Shown here piece after piece: positions 29,730 through 38,856 of a stretch of DNA of 64,000 nt. This stretch comes from Kitasatospora phosalacinea (GTDB taxonomy: Bacteria; Actinomycetota; Actinomycetes; Streptomycetales; Streptomycetaceae): positions 98,709 through 162,708 of the forward strand of contig NZ_JNYE01000006.1 of NCBI RefSeq assembly GCF_000717185.1, given 5' to 3'. A program made the translations under genes and the position numbers. The notes below the pieces were generated by a model. The model was not told where the DNA came from. It did not search any database and was given only the letters and a program-made list of their open reading frames with translations. Positions within the stretch are counted from its first letter, which is position 1. Each line of letters opens with the position of its first letter.

Positions 29730-31844
29730 TCACAGCGCCTTCCACTCGCCGAACGCCCCCGCCACCGCGTCGTACGAGGCGACCCGCGGGTGGCCGTCCG
29801 CCCCGAGCACCGCCGCCACCGGCACGCCCTCCGGCCCGGTCGCCAGGGCGGCCGAGCGCAGCACGACCAGGTCGCTCGGGCGCGTCCACGGCACCTGCAC
29901 CCCGGCCGCGTTCCGGGTCAGGGTGTACAGCGACAGGTCGGTGCCGAGCCGGGCCAGCAGCGCGTCCGTGGCGTGGTCGCCCACCCAGACCGCGGCGACC
30001 GGGCCGATCCCGTCGCCGCCACCGACCTGCACCGGCTCCTTCGGCCACTTCCCGGTCGGCCCGGACCGGCGCTGCACCTGCACCAGCGCCGTCCTCGCCT
30101 CCCGGTAGACCAGCAGCGGACTGCCCTGGGCGTCCTCCAGCGCGGTCACCCGGCCGCTGGCCACCTGCCCGGTCGGTACCGCGCTGCTGCCGCCCAACGC
30201 CCCGCCGGGCGCCTGCTGCGTCCAGGACCGGGTGGAGTGCTTGTCCGGCACGAAGACCCGCACCAGCCCGTCCCGGCCGGTGTACGCGGACGGACCGTCC
30301 TGCACGGTGGTGCCGCCCAGCTCCGCCCACTCGCCCCAGCTGCCGTCCGCGCCGCGCACCCGCAGGCTCAGGGACTGCGCGAAGTTGCGCACCAGCACGT
30401 GCAGCCGCCCGTCGCCGTCCACCGCGGCCGCCGGCACCCCGATCTCGCGCTGCTCCTGCTGCCCGGCGGCGTCCGGGTTGCCCACCGACTCCCAGGCCCC
30501 GAACGACTCGGCGCCGCGCTCGCGGACGGCGTGCACCACGTCCAGCACGGCGTCGCCCGCGGCGCCCTCGGTGCGCCGCAGCCCGACCAGGTGCAGCCGC
30601 CCGTCCGGGCCGCGCAGCGCGCTGACCACGGGCAGCATCCAGCCCTCGCCGCGCCCCCCGTCGACGGGCTCCGGGCCGGTCCAGTCCCCGCGCCCGGCGG
30701 TCCGCTCGCGCCAGCCCACCACCCGGCCCGCCAGGACCGCGAACGCCGCCAGCCGCCCGTCGGCGTCCCGCACCAGCCAGTCCGTGGTCGGCTCGTGCCG
30801 CAGCTTGGTGCTGTAGATGTGGGTGGAGCGCAGCGGGTCGGGGCCGAGCTGGTAGTCGCCGCAGTTCTGCTCCGGGCAGGGCCGGCCGTCGGTGCCCGCG
30901 TAGGTGTCGACCAGGTCGGCCTTGGCCGCCACGTCCTGCTCGGACAGGTCGTAGGGCCAGAACCGGTTGGCGTAGCCGCGGTAGTGGTCGACGGCCGGCG
31001 CGGCGCCGGTGGCGTCCCGGTACCGGGCGACGGCGCGCAGCGAGAACAGGGCGACCGCGGTGTGGTCGCGGTGGTCGGAGGACTCGATGCCGGGCAGCCC
31101 GGGGTCGTGCTCCGGGTCCGGGTCGAGGGTGCGCACCACGTGCGGGCGGTGCCGGACGAGCAGGTCGGACAGGGCGGCGACGACCTGGTCGCGGTTGACC
31201 GCCTGCACGTCGCGCACCGGCGAGCCGGGCACCGGCAGGGTGTTCATGGTCTCCGCCGCGCCCGACCACAGCTCCAGCACGCCCCGGTAGGGGTCCTCCT
31301 GCTTGCGGATGTTGAGGAAGTAGAGGTGCAGGTCCGGCCGGTCGGGCAGGGTGCAGTGCTCGGCGACCAGCCCGCCGTCCAGCGCGAGGGCCTCCGACGT
31401 CCAGGCCGCGTCCGCCGAGCCGGTCGCCATCCGGGCGTACGCCGCCCGGTGGCCGTTGTGCCGGGCCGCGCTGTAGCCCGCGTAGTCGACCGGCGCGGCG
31501 GTGCGGCCCGGGTCGTCGGTGTCGACGTTGATGCCGTCGCCCTCGCCGGCCGTGACGATCACGGTGGCCAGCTTGCAGCCGCGCGCGATCGCCTGCTGCA
31601 TACCGGGGTTGACGAAGTACAGGTCGTCGTCCGGGTGCGCCACTATCTGGAGGAAGGAGAGCCGGGCGGCGTCGGGGAACGGACCGCTCTCCTGCGCCGC
31701 GGCGGGAACCGCCGGGGCCCGGCCGCCCTCCTTACGGTGGGTCAACGCCCAACCCGCCCACTCCAGCACGCCCACTGACCCCAGGCCGACGATCGATGCG
31801 GCGAGGACCTTGCGGCGGGTGGTGGTGAGGCGGAGAAAATCCAT
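29730..31844 (-). CDS. PIG-L family deacetylase with beta-propeller-like C-terminus, Tat-type signal
   Basis: The 704-residue protein starts with a twin-arginine-like signal (TTTRRKVLAASIVG at residues 7-20). A PIG-L/LmbE zinc hydrolase domain follows, with AHPDDD at 69-74 and the SSDHRDH ligand motif. These enzymes remove N-acetyl groups from GlcNAc-type sugars. The C-terminal half has repeated blade-like units (GAWESVGNPD, GVPAAAVDGDGRLHVLVRNF, WGEWAELGG), resembling a PLL-type lectin propeller that could hold the enzyme on its glycan. A -10-like TAAGAT lies 8 nt before the ATG, suggesting a leaderless mRNA. It converges on the glycosyltransferase with a 10-bp gap. Confidence 0.88.
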   Translation of the reverse strand: MDFLRLTTTRRKVLAASIVGLGSVGVLEWAGWALTHRKEGGRAPAVPAAAQESGPFPDAARLSFLQIVAHPDDDLYFVNPGMQQAIARGCKLATVIVTAGEGDGINVDTDDPGRTAAPVDYAGYSAARHNGHRAAYARMATGSADAAWTSEALALDGGLVAEHCTLPDRPDLHLYFLNIRKQEDPYRGVLELWSGAAETMNTLPVPGSPVRDVQAVNRDQVVAALSDLLVRHRPHVVRTLDPDPEHDPGLPGIESSDHRDHTAVALFSLRAVARYRDATGAAPAVDHYRGYANRFWPYDLSEQDVAAKADLVDTYAGTDGRPCPEQNCGDYQLGPDPLRSTHIYSTKLRHEPTTDWLVRDADGRLAAFAVLAGRVVGWRERTAGRGDWTGPEPVDGGRGEGWMLPVVSALRGPDGRLHLVGLRRTEGAAGDAVLDVVHAVRERGAESFGAWESVGNPDAAGQQEQREIGVPAAAVDGDGRLHVLVRNFAQSLSLRVRGADGSWGEWAELGGTTVQDGPSAYTGRDGLVRVFVPDKHSTRSWTQQAPGGALGGSSAVPTGQVASGRVTALEDAQGSPLLVYREARTALVQVQRRSGPTGKWPKEPVQVGGGDGIGPVAAVWVGDHATDALLARLGTDLSLYTLTRNAAGVQVPWTRPSDLVVLRSAALATGPEGVPVAAVLGADGHPRVASYDAVAGAFGEWKAL

Positions 31845-31903
31845 GGGACGGAATCTTAAGCAGTCACCCGAACGGGGTGCCGAGGCGAGGGAGCTGACGG
31901 GCG

Positions 31904-34039
31904 ATGAACGAACCGCGGGACGGGGAGCGGACACCCCTGCGCGGGCGGCTGAGCCGGATGCTCGGCGCCCGGCCGGACGGCCGCGGGTCCGGCCCCGGCG
32001 CCGGCCCCGGCACCGGCCCCGCGGCCGGATTCGCCGCCGGCCCCGCGGCCGGACCCCACGCACCGGCGCCGGGCGGCGAGCGCCGCCGCCCCGACCCGGG
32101 CTCGGTGCTCCAGGTCGTCGCGCACCCCGACGACGACCTCTACTTCATCAACCCGGACGCGGCCCGCTCGGTGGGCAGCGGCGCCGAACTGCTCACCGTG
32201 GTGCTGACCGCCGCCGAGGGCGACGGCCGCAACCTCGACACCGGCTACTGGGCGCGCGAGAAGTCCCCGCAGGACCACGCGGGCTACAGCGCGGCCCGGC
32301 ACAACGGCCTGCGCCGGGCGTACGCGCGGATGGCGGGCGCCGACGCCGCCTCGCCCTGGCACCGGGAGGCGGTGCGGCTCCCCGGCGGGCTGGTCGCCGA
32401 GGTCGACACCCTGCTGGCCGCGCAGCACGTGCGGCTGTGCTTCCTGCAGACCGCCCACCAGGTCACCGACGAGCGGCGCACCCCGCGCGGCCTGCGCCAG
32501 CTGTGGCTGGGCGAGGTGGAGCGGGTCCGGAGCCTGCCGGTGCCCGGCTCGCCGGTGCGGGAGGTGCAGGAGTTCGACCGCGAGCAGCTGATCGAGGCCC
32601 TGGCCGGGCTGATGGCGGACACCGCGCCCACCGTGGTGCGCACCCTCGACCCGGACCCGGAGCACGACGGCGGGAAGTCCGAGCACACCTGCTCCGACCA
32701 CCACGAGCACGCCGTCGCCGCGCAGTTCACCCTCGCCGCCGTCCAGCGCCACGCCGAGCGCACCGGCGCCGCCCCGGCCGTCGACCACTACCGCGGCTAC
32801 GCCAACCGCTACTGGGCGTTCAACCTGAGCCGGGCCGCCGCCGCGGAGAAGGCCGACCTGCTGCACACCTACGCCGGCGCCGACGGGGTCCCCGACCCGG
32901 GCGGCGACCTCGGGGACTTCCAGCTCGGCACCAACCCGTACCGCTCCACCCACCTGCTCTCCACCGCCCCGCGCCACGCCCCCGGCACCGGGCGGCTGCT
33001 GCGCCGCTCCGACGGGACGCTGCTGGCCTGGGCGGTGCTGGCGGGGCAGGCCGTGGTGTGGGAGCAGCACCCCGACGCGGAGCGCTGGACGGGCCCGGCC
33101 CGGCTGGAGGGCGGCTGGCTGGTCCCGGCGCTGGCCGCCGCGGCCGGCCCGGACGGCTCCGCGCACCTGGTGGGGCTGCGCCGCCGCGAGCTCCCGGAGG
33201 GCCCGGAGCTCGACCTGGTGCACGCCTGCTCGCCGGGCCCCGGTGAACCTTTCGGCCCGTGGGCCTCGCTGGGCAACCCGGACGCCGAGCGCCCCGACGC
33301 CAGGACGCGCCGCGAGCCGGGCGTGCCCGCCGCCGCGGTGGACGGCCGCGGCGTGCTGCACGTCTTCGCCCGCGACTACGCGCAGGGCCTGGCCCACCGG
33401 ACGGCCGGCCCCGACGGCACGTGGGAGTCGCTGGGCGGCGACTACCTGCAGGACTCGCCGGTGGCGCTGACCACCGCGAGCGGCCGGGTGGAGGTGTACG
33501 TCCCCGGGAAGCAGACGGTGCGCCGCTGGTTCCAGAAGAGCCCGGGCGCCGGGTTCACCCGGGACTTCTCGCTCACCACCATGCACCCGGCCAGCGGCGG
33601 GATCACCGCCGTCGAGGGCGAGCCCGACCGGGTCACCCTCTACCTGCGCCAGCCGGGAACGGCGCAGGTCATGGCCTACCGGCAGCACCCGCGCGGGGCC
33701 GGCTGGCCGGACCGGCCGGCCGGGCTGGGCGGCCACGGCGGCACCGGCCCGGTCGCCGCCCTGCCGGTGCCCGGCCGGGGCGCGGGCGACGTGCTGCTGG
33801 CGCACCGCAACGAGGCGGGCGCGCTGTCGGTGTCGCTGCCGCCGGGGGAGGGGAAGCCGGGCCGCCCGTCCCCGGAGTGGTTCCGGCTCGGCGGCGAGCT
33901 GCTGCACGCGCCGTCCGCGGCGGTGGACCGGCACGGCCGCCGGGTGCTCGCGGTGCTCGGCCCGGACGCCCGGCTGCACCTCTCCCGTCAGCGCGAGGCC
34001 GCTCCGGACTCCCCGTTCGGGCCCTGGCAGACGCTGTGA
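31904..34039 (+). CDS. Second PIG-L family deacetylase with beta-propeller-like C-terminus
   Basis: This 711-residue paralogue of the divergent neighbour has AHPDDD at 73-78, CSDHHEH zinc ligands and the same blade-like repeats (GPWASLGNPD, GVPAAAVDGRGVLHVFARDY). Its N-terminus differs: a charged start and a GPGAGPGTGPAAG-type low-complexity linker, with no clear signal peptide or twin arginine. So the pair may work in different compartments, or the true start or signal is cryptic. The starts are 59 bp apart and share one regulatory region. The purine-rich GCGAGGGAGCTG precedes the ATG. A role in trimming acetyl groups from the Stealth-type polymer is inferred. Confidence 0.88.
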   Translation: MNEPRDGERTPLRGRLSRMLGARPDGRGSGPGAGPGTGPAAGFAAGPAAGPHAPAPGGERRRPDPGSVLQVVAHPDDDLYFINPDAARSVGSGAELLTVVLTAAEGDGRNLDTGYWAREKSPQDHAGYSAARHNGLRRAYARMAGADAASPWHREAVRLPGGLVAEVDTLLAAQHVRLCFLQTAHQVTDERRTPRGLRQLWLGEVERVRSLPVPGSPVREVQEFDREQLIEALAGLMADTAPTVVRTLDPDPEHDGGKSEHTCSDHHEHAVAAQFTLAAVQRHAERTGAAPAVDHYRGYANRYWAFNLSRAAAAEKADLLHTYAGADGVPDPGGDLGDFQLGTNPYRSTHLLSTAPRHAPGTGRLLRRSDGTLLAWAVLAGQAVVWEQHPDAERWTGPARLEGGWLVPALAAAAGPDGSAHLVGLRRRELPEGPELDLVHACSPGPGEPFGPWASLGNPDAERPDARTRREPGVPAAAVDGRGVLHVFARDYAQGLAHRTAGPDGTWESLGGDYLQDSPVALTTASGRVEVYVPGKQTVRRWFQKSPGAGFTRDFSLTTMHPASGGITAVEGEPDRVTLYLRQPGTAQVMAYRQHPRGAGWPDRPAGLGGHGGTGPVAALPVPGRGAGDVLLAHRNEAGALSVSLPPGEGKPGRPSPEWFRLGGELLHAPSAAVDRHGRRVLAVLGPDARLHLSRQREAAPDSPFGPWQTL

Positions 34040-34126
34040 TTCCGGCGGGCCCGCCCCGGCCGGTCCCGCGTTCCGGTGAAATCGGGGCAAGCCGTACCTC
34101 GTGAGTGGGGGAGGCGTTGCGCACGC

Positions 34127-34156
34127 TTCTGCGGAACGGCTGCTCACTGTTAGAGT
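34127..34156 (+). promoter_or_regulatory. Candidate secY promoter
   Basis: -35 TTCTGC and -10 TAGAGT (34151-34156) with an 18-bp spacer, about 73 bp before the secY start. secY would need its own promoter because it is cut off from rplO by the polymer block and a terminator. Confidence 0.5.
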
Positions 34157-34229
34157 CCGTGGAGTTCGCTACCCCCCTTATCAGGACCGACCCTTCCGCC
34201 GACGACGCGCGGGAGGCGCAGGAGGCACC

Positions 34230-35537
34230 GTGCTCAGTGCGTTCGCGCGGGCGTTCCAGACGCCCGACCTGCGCAAGAAGCTGCTGTTCACGCTGGGCAT
34301 CATGGTGCTGTTCCGGCTGGGCGCCCACGTTCCGATGCCCGGGATCAACTTCCAGGCCGTCCACGAGTGTGTGAAGCAGCAGAACGAAGGACTGTTCGGG
34401 CTGGTCAACCTGTTCAGCGGCAACGCGCTGCTGCAGCTGACCATCTTCGCGCTCGGCATCATGCCGTACATCACGGCGAGCATCATCCTGCAGCTCCTCA
34501 CCGTGGTCATCCCGCGCCTGGAGGCCCTGAAGAAGGAGGGGCAGGCCGGCACCGCGAAGATCACGCAGTACACCCGCTACCTGACCATCGCCCTCGCCGT
34601 GCTGCAGGGCACCGGCATCCTGGCGACCGCGTCCAGCGGCGCGCTGTTCTCCGGCTGCCCGCAGGGCAACAACATCGTGCCGGACCAGTCGGTCTTCCGG
34701 ATCGCCACCATGGTCATCATCATGACCGCGGGCACCACCGTGATCATGTGGCTGGGCGAGCTCATCACCGACCGCGGCATCGGCAACGGCATGTCGATCC
34801 TGATCTTCACCTCGATCGCGGCGGGCTTCCCCGGCTCGATGTGGGCGATCAAGCAGTCCGGCAAGCTGCTCGACGGCTGGGGCGAGTTCGCCTCCGTCAT
34901 CGCGGTCGGCATCATCGTGGTCTGCCTGGTCATCTTCGTCGAGCAGGCCCAGCGCCGGATCCCGGTGCAGTACGCGAAGCGCATGGTTGGTCGCCGTTCC
35001 TTCGGCGGCACCTCGACCTACATCCCGCTGAAGGTCAACCAGGCGGGCGTGATCCCGGTCATCTTCGCCTCCTCGCTGCTGTACATCCCCGCGCTGGTGG
35101 TGCAGCTGACCAACTCGCAGGCGGACTGGGCGATCTGGATCAAGAACCACTTCGTCAAGGGCGACCACCCGGTCTACATGGCCACCTACTTCGTGCTGAT
35201 CGTCTTCTTCGCCTTCTTCTACGTCGCGATCTCCTTCAACCCCGAAGAAGTTGCCGACAACATGAAGAAGTATGGTGGCTTCATCCCGGGCATCCGGGCC
35301 GGCCGGCCGACGGCCGAGTACCTGAACTACGTGCTCACCCGCATCACGTGGCCGGGTTCCCTCTACCTGGGTCTCATCGCGTTGATCCCGATGGTCGCCC
35401 TGGTCGCCTTCGGGCAGCAGACCAACTTCCCGTTCGGCGGCACCTCCGTGCTCATCGTCGTCGGCGTCGGACTCGAAACTGTTAAGCAGATCGAGAGCCA
35501 ACTCCAGCAGCGCAATTACGAAGGGTTCCTCCGCTGA
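34230..35537 (+). CDS. secY: Preprotein translocase subunit SecY
   Basis: This channel-forming subunit has ten membrane segments and 435 residues. Signatures include [17 protein letters not shown] [15 protein letters not shown], the plug region [20 protein letters not shown], and the cytoplasmic loop [19 protein letters not shown]. The frame continues upstream to 34101, but GTG 34230 with GGAGG four bases before it gives the family N-terminus ([17 protein letters not shown]). The stop overlaps the adk ATG. Confidence 0.98.
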   Translation: MLSAFARAFQTPDLRKKLLFTLGIMVLFRLGAHVPMPGINFQAVHECVKQQNEGLFGLVNLFSGNALLQLTIFALGIMPYITASIILQLLTVVIPRLEALKKEGQAGTAKITQYTRYLTIALAVLQGTGILATASSGALFSGCPQGNNIVPDQSVFRIATMVIIMTAGTTVIMWLGELITDRGIGNGMSILIFTSIAAGFPGSMWAIKQSGKLLDGWGEFASVIAVGIIVVCLVIFVEQAQRRIPVQYAKRMVGRRSFGGTSTYIPLKVNQAGVIPVIFASSLLYIPALVVQLTNSQADWAIWIKNHFVKGDHPVYMATYFVLIVFFAFFYVAISFNPEEVADNMKKYGGFIPGIRAGRPTAEYLNYVLTRITWPGSLYLGLIALIPMVALVAFGQQTNFPFGGTSVLIVVGVGLETVKQIESQLQQRNYEGFLR

Positions 35538-36196
35538 TGCGAATCGTCCTCGTCGGACCCCCCGGGGCCGGGAAGGGTACTCAGGCGCACGTCCTGGCCA
35601 AGACCCTGTCCATTCCCCACATCTCCACCGGTGACCTGTTCCGTGCCAACATCAGCCAGGGCACCCCGCTGGGTGTCGAGGCGAAGTCCTACATGGACGC
35701 CGGGCGCCTGGTGCCCGACGAGGTCACCATCGGGATGGCCAAGGACCGCATGCTCCAGCCGGACGCCGCAGGCGGCTTCCTGCTGGACGGCTTCCCGCGC
35801 AACCTGGGCCAGGCGGAGGCGCTCGACGCCATCCTGGCCGAGAACGGGATCGCGCTGGACGGCGTGCTGGACCTTGAGGTCCCCGAGGACGAGGTCGTCA
35901 AGCGGATCGCCGGTCGCCGGCTGTGCCGCAACGACGGCGCCCACGTGTTCCACGTGGTGTACAACCCGCCGAAGACCGAGGGCGTCTGCGACGAGTGCGG
36001 CGGCGAGCTGTACCAGCGCTCGGACGACACCGAGGAGGCCGTGCGGGTCCGGCTGGAGGAGTACCACTCCAAGACGGAGCCGATCATCGGCTACTACCAG
36101 GAGCAGGGCCTGCTGGTCACCATCTCCGCCCTCGGCAAGGTGGACGAGGTGACCGAGCGCGCGGTCGCCGCCCTGGAGAAGAACAAGAACGCCTGA
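35537..36196 (+). CDS. adk: Adenylate kinase
   Basis: The enzyme interconverts AMP + ATP and 2 ADP. The P-loop is [10 protein letters not shown] at residues 7-16, the AMP site includes STGDLFRA, and FLLDGFPRN is present. It is the long form (219 residues) with a LID containing [10 protein letters not shown] and CDECGGEL, retaining cysteines that may bind zinc. The start overlaps the secY stop. A strong hairpin follows. Confidence 0.98.
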   Translation: MRIVLVGPPGAGKGTQAHVLAKTLSIPHISTGDLFRANISQGTPLGVEAKSYMDAGRLVPDEVTIGMAKDRMLQPDAAGGFLLDGFPRNLGQAEALDAILAENGIALDGVLDLEVPEDEVVKRIAGRRLCRNDGAHVFHVVYNPPKTEGVCDECGGELYQRSDDTEEAVRVRLEEYHSKTEPIIGYYQEQGLLVTISALGKVDEVTERAVAALEKNKNA

Positions 36197-36216
36197 CGCC
36201 ACGACGCGTCGCGAGA

Positions 36217-36254
36217 GACGGCCGGGTCGCCCCGAAGCGGGCGCCCCGGCCGTC
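36217..36254 (+). terminator. Hairpin between adk and map
   Basis: A perfect 10-bp stem GACGGCCGGG/CCCGGCCGTC encloses, after one mismatch, a CGCCC/GGGCG stem with a 6-nt loop. It lies 20 bp after adk and would reduce read-through into map. Confidence 0.75.
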
Positions 36255-36312
36255 TCGTGCGTCGTACGGTGGAGGGCAGTCCCAGATTCAGAACGTGGAA
36301 GGCGTTGACCAG

Positions 36313-37149
36313 ATGGTGGAGATCAAGACCCCCGAGCAGATCGCCAAGATGCGGGCGGCCGGGCTGGTCGTCGCCGAGGCGCTGAAGGCCTGCCGCGAGG
36401 CGGTCGCCCCGGGGGTGACCACCGGGGAGCTGAACGACGTCGCGGACGCGGTCATCGCCAAGCACGGCGCCACCTCCAACTTCCGCGCCGACCACGGCGG
36501 CCTGTGGTTCCCGGGCGTGATCTGCGCCTCGGTGAACGAGGAGGTCGTGCACGGCATCCCCGGCGAGCGGGTGCTCAGGGAGGGCGACCTGATCTCGATC
36601 GACTGCGGGGCGATCCTGGACGGCTGGCACGGCGACGCGGCGATCACCGTCGCGGTCGGCGCGACCGCCGCCGAGAACACGATGCTGTCGCGGGTCACCG
36701 AGGGCTCGATGTGGGCCGGCATCGCCCAGATGAAGAAGGGCAACCGGCTGGTCGACGTCTCCCGGGCGATCGAGGGCTTCATCCGCCGCCAGCCGCTGCC
36801 GCCGAAGGGCAAGTGGGGCATCACCGAGGGCTACGGCGGCCACGGCATCGGCACCGCGATGCACATGGAGCCGCACGTGCTGAACTACGTGGCGGGCCGC
36901 GGCAAGGGCATGAAGCTCGTCCCGGGCACCGTGCTGGCGATCGAGCCGATGGTCTCGCTCGGCACCCCGCACACCGAGGTGCTGGCGGACGACTGGACGG
37001 TCGTCACCACCGACGGGACGTGGGCCTCGCACTGGGAGCACTCGGTGGCCGTCACCGAGCAGGGCCCGCTGGTGCTGACCGCCTTCGACGGCGGCCGGGC
37101 CGAACTCGCCAAGCTGGGCGTCACCGCGGCGCCGGACCCGCTGGGCTGA
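36313..37149 (+). CDS. map: Methionine aminopeptidase, type I
   Basis: The enzyme (278 residues) removes N-terminal Met from nascent proteins. Metal ligands are visible in ISIDCGAILDGWHGDAAIT (two Asp), GGHGIGTAMH (His), IEPMV (Glu) and WEHSVAVTEQG (Glu). Start ATG 36313 gives MVEIKTPEQIAKMRAAG; upstream in-frame sequence overlaps adk and the terminator hairpin. The ribosome-binding site is weak (GGAAGGCG, somewhat distant). Confidence 0.97.
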   Translation: MVEIKTPEQIAKMRAAGLVVAEALKACREAVAPGVTTGELNDVADAVIAKHGATSNFRADHGGLWFPGVICASVNEEVVHGIPGERVLREGDLISIDCGAILDGWHGDAAITVAVGATAAENTMLSRVTEGSMWAGIAQMKKGNRLVDVSRAIEGFIRRQPLPPKGKWGITEGYGGHGIGTAMHMEPHVLNYVAGRGKGMKLVPGTVLAIEPMVSLGTPHTEVLADDWTVVTTDGTWASHWEHSVAVTEQGPLVLTAFDGGRAELAKLGVTAAPDPLG

Positions 37150-37181
37150 CCCGGCCGGAGTGAGTGCCTTCTCTCAGAGGG

Positions 37182-37207
37182 GCCCGGGGGTTTGGACCTC
37201 CGGGCTC
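37182..37207 (+). terminator. Hairpin after map, overlapping the mscL promoter
   Basis: GCCCGGGGG pairs with CCTCCGGGC (one G.T pair) around TTTGGA, starting about 32 bp after map. Its 3' arm overlaps the -35 of the mscL promoter. Confidence 0.6.
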
Positions 37208-37220
37208 CTTGTCCTATTTT
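37192..37220 (+). promoter_or_regulatory. mscL promoter
   Basis: -35 TTGGAC (37192-37197), 17-bp spacer, -10 TATTTT (37215-37220); about 37 bp before the start codon. Both hexamers are close to consensus for the main sigma factor. Confidence 0.65.
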
Positions 37221-37257
37221 CATCAGCTGACACCTGCAGCTATCCAGGGGAGAGACA

Positions 37258-37692
37258 GTGCTCAAGGGCTTCCGCGACTTCATGATGCGCGGCAACGTCA
37301 TCGACATGGCCGTCGGTGTGGTCATCGGTGCCGCGTTCACCGGCGTGGTCACCGGCTTCGTCACCGCCTTCCTCACCCCGGTGCTCGGCGTGGTGGTCGG
37401 CGCGGCCGGCGACTTCAGCGCCTACAAGTTCCACGTGGCCGACGTCACCTTCCCGTACGGCCAGTTCCTGAACGTGCTGATCGCGTTCGTGCTGACCGCC
37501 GCGGTGCTGTACTTCTGCGTGGTGCTGCCGGTCTCCAAGGCCACCGCCCGCTACCTGCCGAAGAAGCCCGCGGTGCCCAAGCGCCCCTGCCCGGAGTGCC
37601 TGACCGACATCCCCGAGGCGGCCCGCCGCTGCGCGGCCTGCACCGCCGTGGTGGAGCCGGTCATCCCCGTCCAGGTCGCCGCGAAGCGCTGA
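37258..37692 (+). CDS. mscL: Large-conductance mechanosensitive channel MscL with zinc-ribbon tail
   Basis: MscL opens under membrane tension to release solutes during osmotic downshock. The 144-residue protein has the amphipathic N-terminus (MLKGFRDFMMRGNVIDMAV), TM1 with the GVVIGAAFTGVVTGFV gate region, a periplasmic loop and TM2 (NVLIAFVLTAAVLYFCVVLP). Unlike E. coli MscL it ends in a four-Cys zinc-ribbon-like motif, CPECLTDIPEAARRCAAC, near residues 116-133. GTG 37258 has GGGGAGAG upstream. Its position between map and infA is unusual, and it has its own promoter. Confidence 0.93.
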   Translation: MLKGFRDFMMRGNVIDMAVGVVIGAAFTGVVTGFVTAFLTPVLGVVVGAAGDFSAYKFHVADVTFPYGQFLNVLIAFVLTAAVLYFCVVLPVSKATARYLPKKPAVPKRPCPECLTDIPEAARRCAACTAVVEPVIPVQVAAKR

Positions 37693-37693
37693 T

Positions 37694-37723
37694 TTCGCTC
37701 CGGTGCGGTGCTTGGTTTACGAT
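37694..37723 (+). promoter_or_regulatory. Candidate infA promoter and leader
   Basis: -35 TTCGCT (37694-37699), 18-bp spacer, -10 TACGAT (37718-37723), immediately after mscL. It leaves a leader of about 125 nt before infA. Confidence 0.5.
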
Positions 37724-37855
37724 GGTGCGTCGGCTCTCTCGTAGCGTGTTCCCGCACGCCCTCAGTCCAGGGGCAACCCCGGATCGAGGTGAAGCCTGGT
37801 TCGCACGAGCGTTCCGCATACGGTAGCCGGACCCGAAGGGTGGATCTCGCAGTTC

Positions 37856-38077
37856 ATGGCTAAGAAGCAAGGCGCCATTGAGATCGAGGGCACCGTGATC
37901 GAGTCTCTTCCGAACGCGATGTTCAAGGTCGAGCTGCAGAACGGTCACAAGGTCCTCGCGCACATCAGCGGCAAGATGCGCATGCACTACATCCGCATCC
38001 TCCCGGATGACCGGGTCGTGGTGGAGCTCAGCCCCTACGACCTGACCCGCGGCCGGATCGTCTACCGCTACAAGTAA
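37856..38077 (+). CDS. infA: Translation initiation factor IF-1
   Basis: This 73-residue OB-fold protein occupies the A site during initiation. [20 protein letters not shown] and [20 protein letters not shown] are canonical. It heads the infA-rpmJ-rpsM-rpsK group. Confidence 0.99.
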   Translation: MAKKQGAIEIEGTVIESLPNAMFKVELQNGHKVLAHISGKMRMHYIRILPDDRVVVELSPYDLTRGRIVYRYK

Positions 38078-38111
38078 CAACGCCAGATCTAGACCCCGGA
38101 GAACCTGAATC

Positions 38112-38225
38112 ATGAAGGTCAAGCCGAGCGTCAAGAAGATCTGCGACAAGTGCAAGGTGATCCGCCGCCACGGCCGGGTCATGGTGATCTGCGACAACCT
38201 GCGCCACAAGCAGCGCCAGGGCTGA
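38112..38225 (+). CDS. rpmJ: 50S ribosomal protein L36 (bL36), zinc form
   Basis: A 37-residue protein, [20 protein letters not shown]..., keeping the CxxC, third Cys (MVIC) and His (NLRH) that bind zinc. It lies 34 bp after infA. The start ATG 38112 and stop at 38225 match the family length exactly. Confidence 0.98.
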   Translation: MKVKPSVKKICDKCKVIRRHGRVMVICDNLRHKQRQG

Positions 38226-38403
38226 ATCACCCCCCAGCATTTCTCGTAGTACCTTCGCGCGACGCGCACCAACGTCATAAGCGGGCCGCCCGATCCGTCC
38301 GGAAGGACGGACTGCCACCCCCGGTCAGAGGCCGGGGCTCCCTGTCGAGAGACAGCGAGTAGGCGGCGCGTCAGACCTCTGAGAAGAACCACAGGAGCCT
38401 TGA
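38226..38403 (+). promoter_or_regulatory. rpmJ-rpsM spacer with hairpins
   Basis: This 178-bp gap holds no gene. Two small hairpins are near its end: CCCCGG/CCGGGG around 38320-38338 and CTGTC-gaga-GACAG around 38342-38355. No convincing promoter hexamers were seen. It could serve as an mRNA leader or partial terminator. Confidence 0.4.
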
Positions 38404-38784
38404 ATGGCACGCCTTTCCGGCGTTGATCTCCCCCGCGAGAAGCGGATCGAGATCGCCCTCACCTACGTCTACGGCATCGGCAAGACCCGCGCCCAGCAGG
38501 CGCTCGCCGAGACCGGCGTGAGCGGTGACATCCGCGTCCGTGACATCAGCGAGGACGACCTCGTCAAGCTGCAGAAGTTCGTCGACGCGAACTTCGAGGT
38601 CGAGGGTGACCTCCGCCGCCAGGTCGCCGCCGACATCCGCCGCAAGGTCGAGATCGGCTGCTACGAGGGCCTGCGCCACCGCCGCGGCCTGCCCGTCCGC
38701 GGCCAGCGCACCCACACCAACGCGCGTACCCGCAAGGGCCCGCGTCGCGCGATCGCCGGCAAGAAGAAGCCGGGCAAGAAGTAG
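38404..38784 (+). CDS. rpsM: 30S ribosomal protein S13 (uS13)
   Basis: The 126-residue head protein contacts the P-site tRNA and the 50S subunit. [32 protein letters not shown] and [20 protein letters not shown] are diagnostic. The basic C-terminus is intact. Confidence 0.99.
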   Translation: MARLSGVDLPREKRIEIALTYVYGIGKTRAQQALAETGVSGDIRVRDISEDDLVKLQKFVDANFEVEGDLRRQVAADIRRKVEIGCYEGLRHRRGLPVRGQRTHTNARTRKGPRRAIAGKKKPGKK

Positions 38785-38856
38785 TCCGTCCCGTCACCGG
38801 ACATCCCTCCGGCCCGCGGGTCAGCGGACCGACCACCTCAGTAGGAGAACAGACTT

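Noticed and set aside
25951..30108. 1385-codon plus-strand frame over the Stealth/glycosyltransferase genes
   Set aside because: Arg/Pro/Ala-rich shadow frame without domains; the real genes are in other frames.
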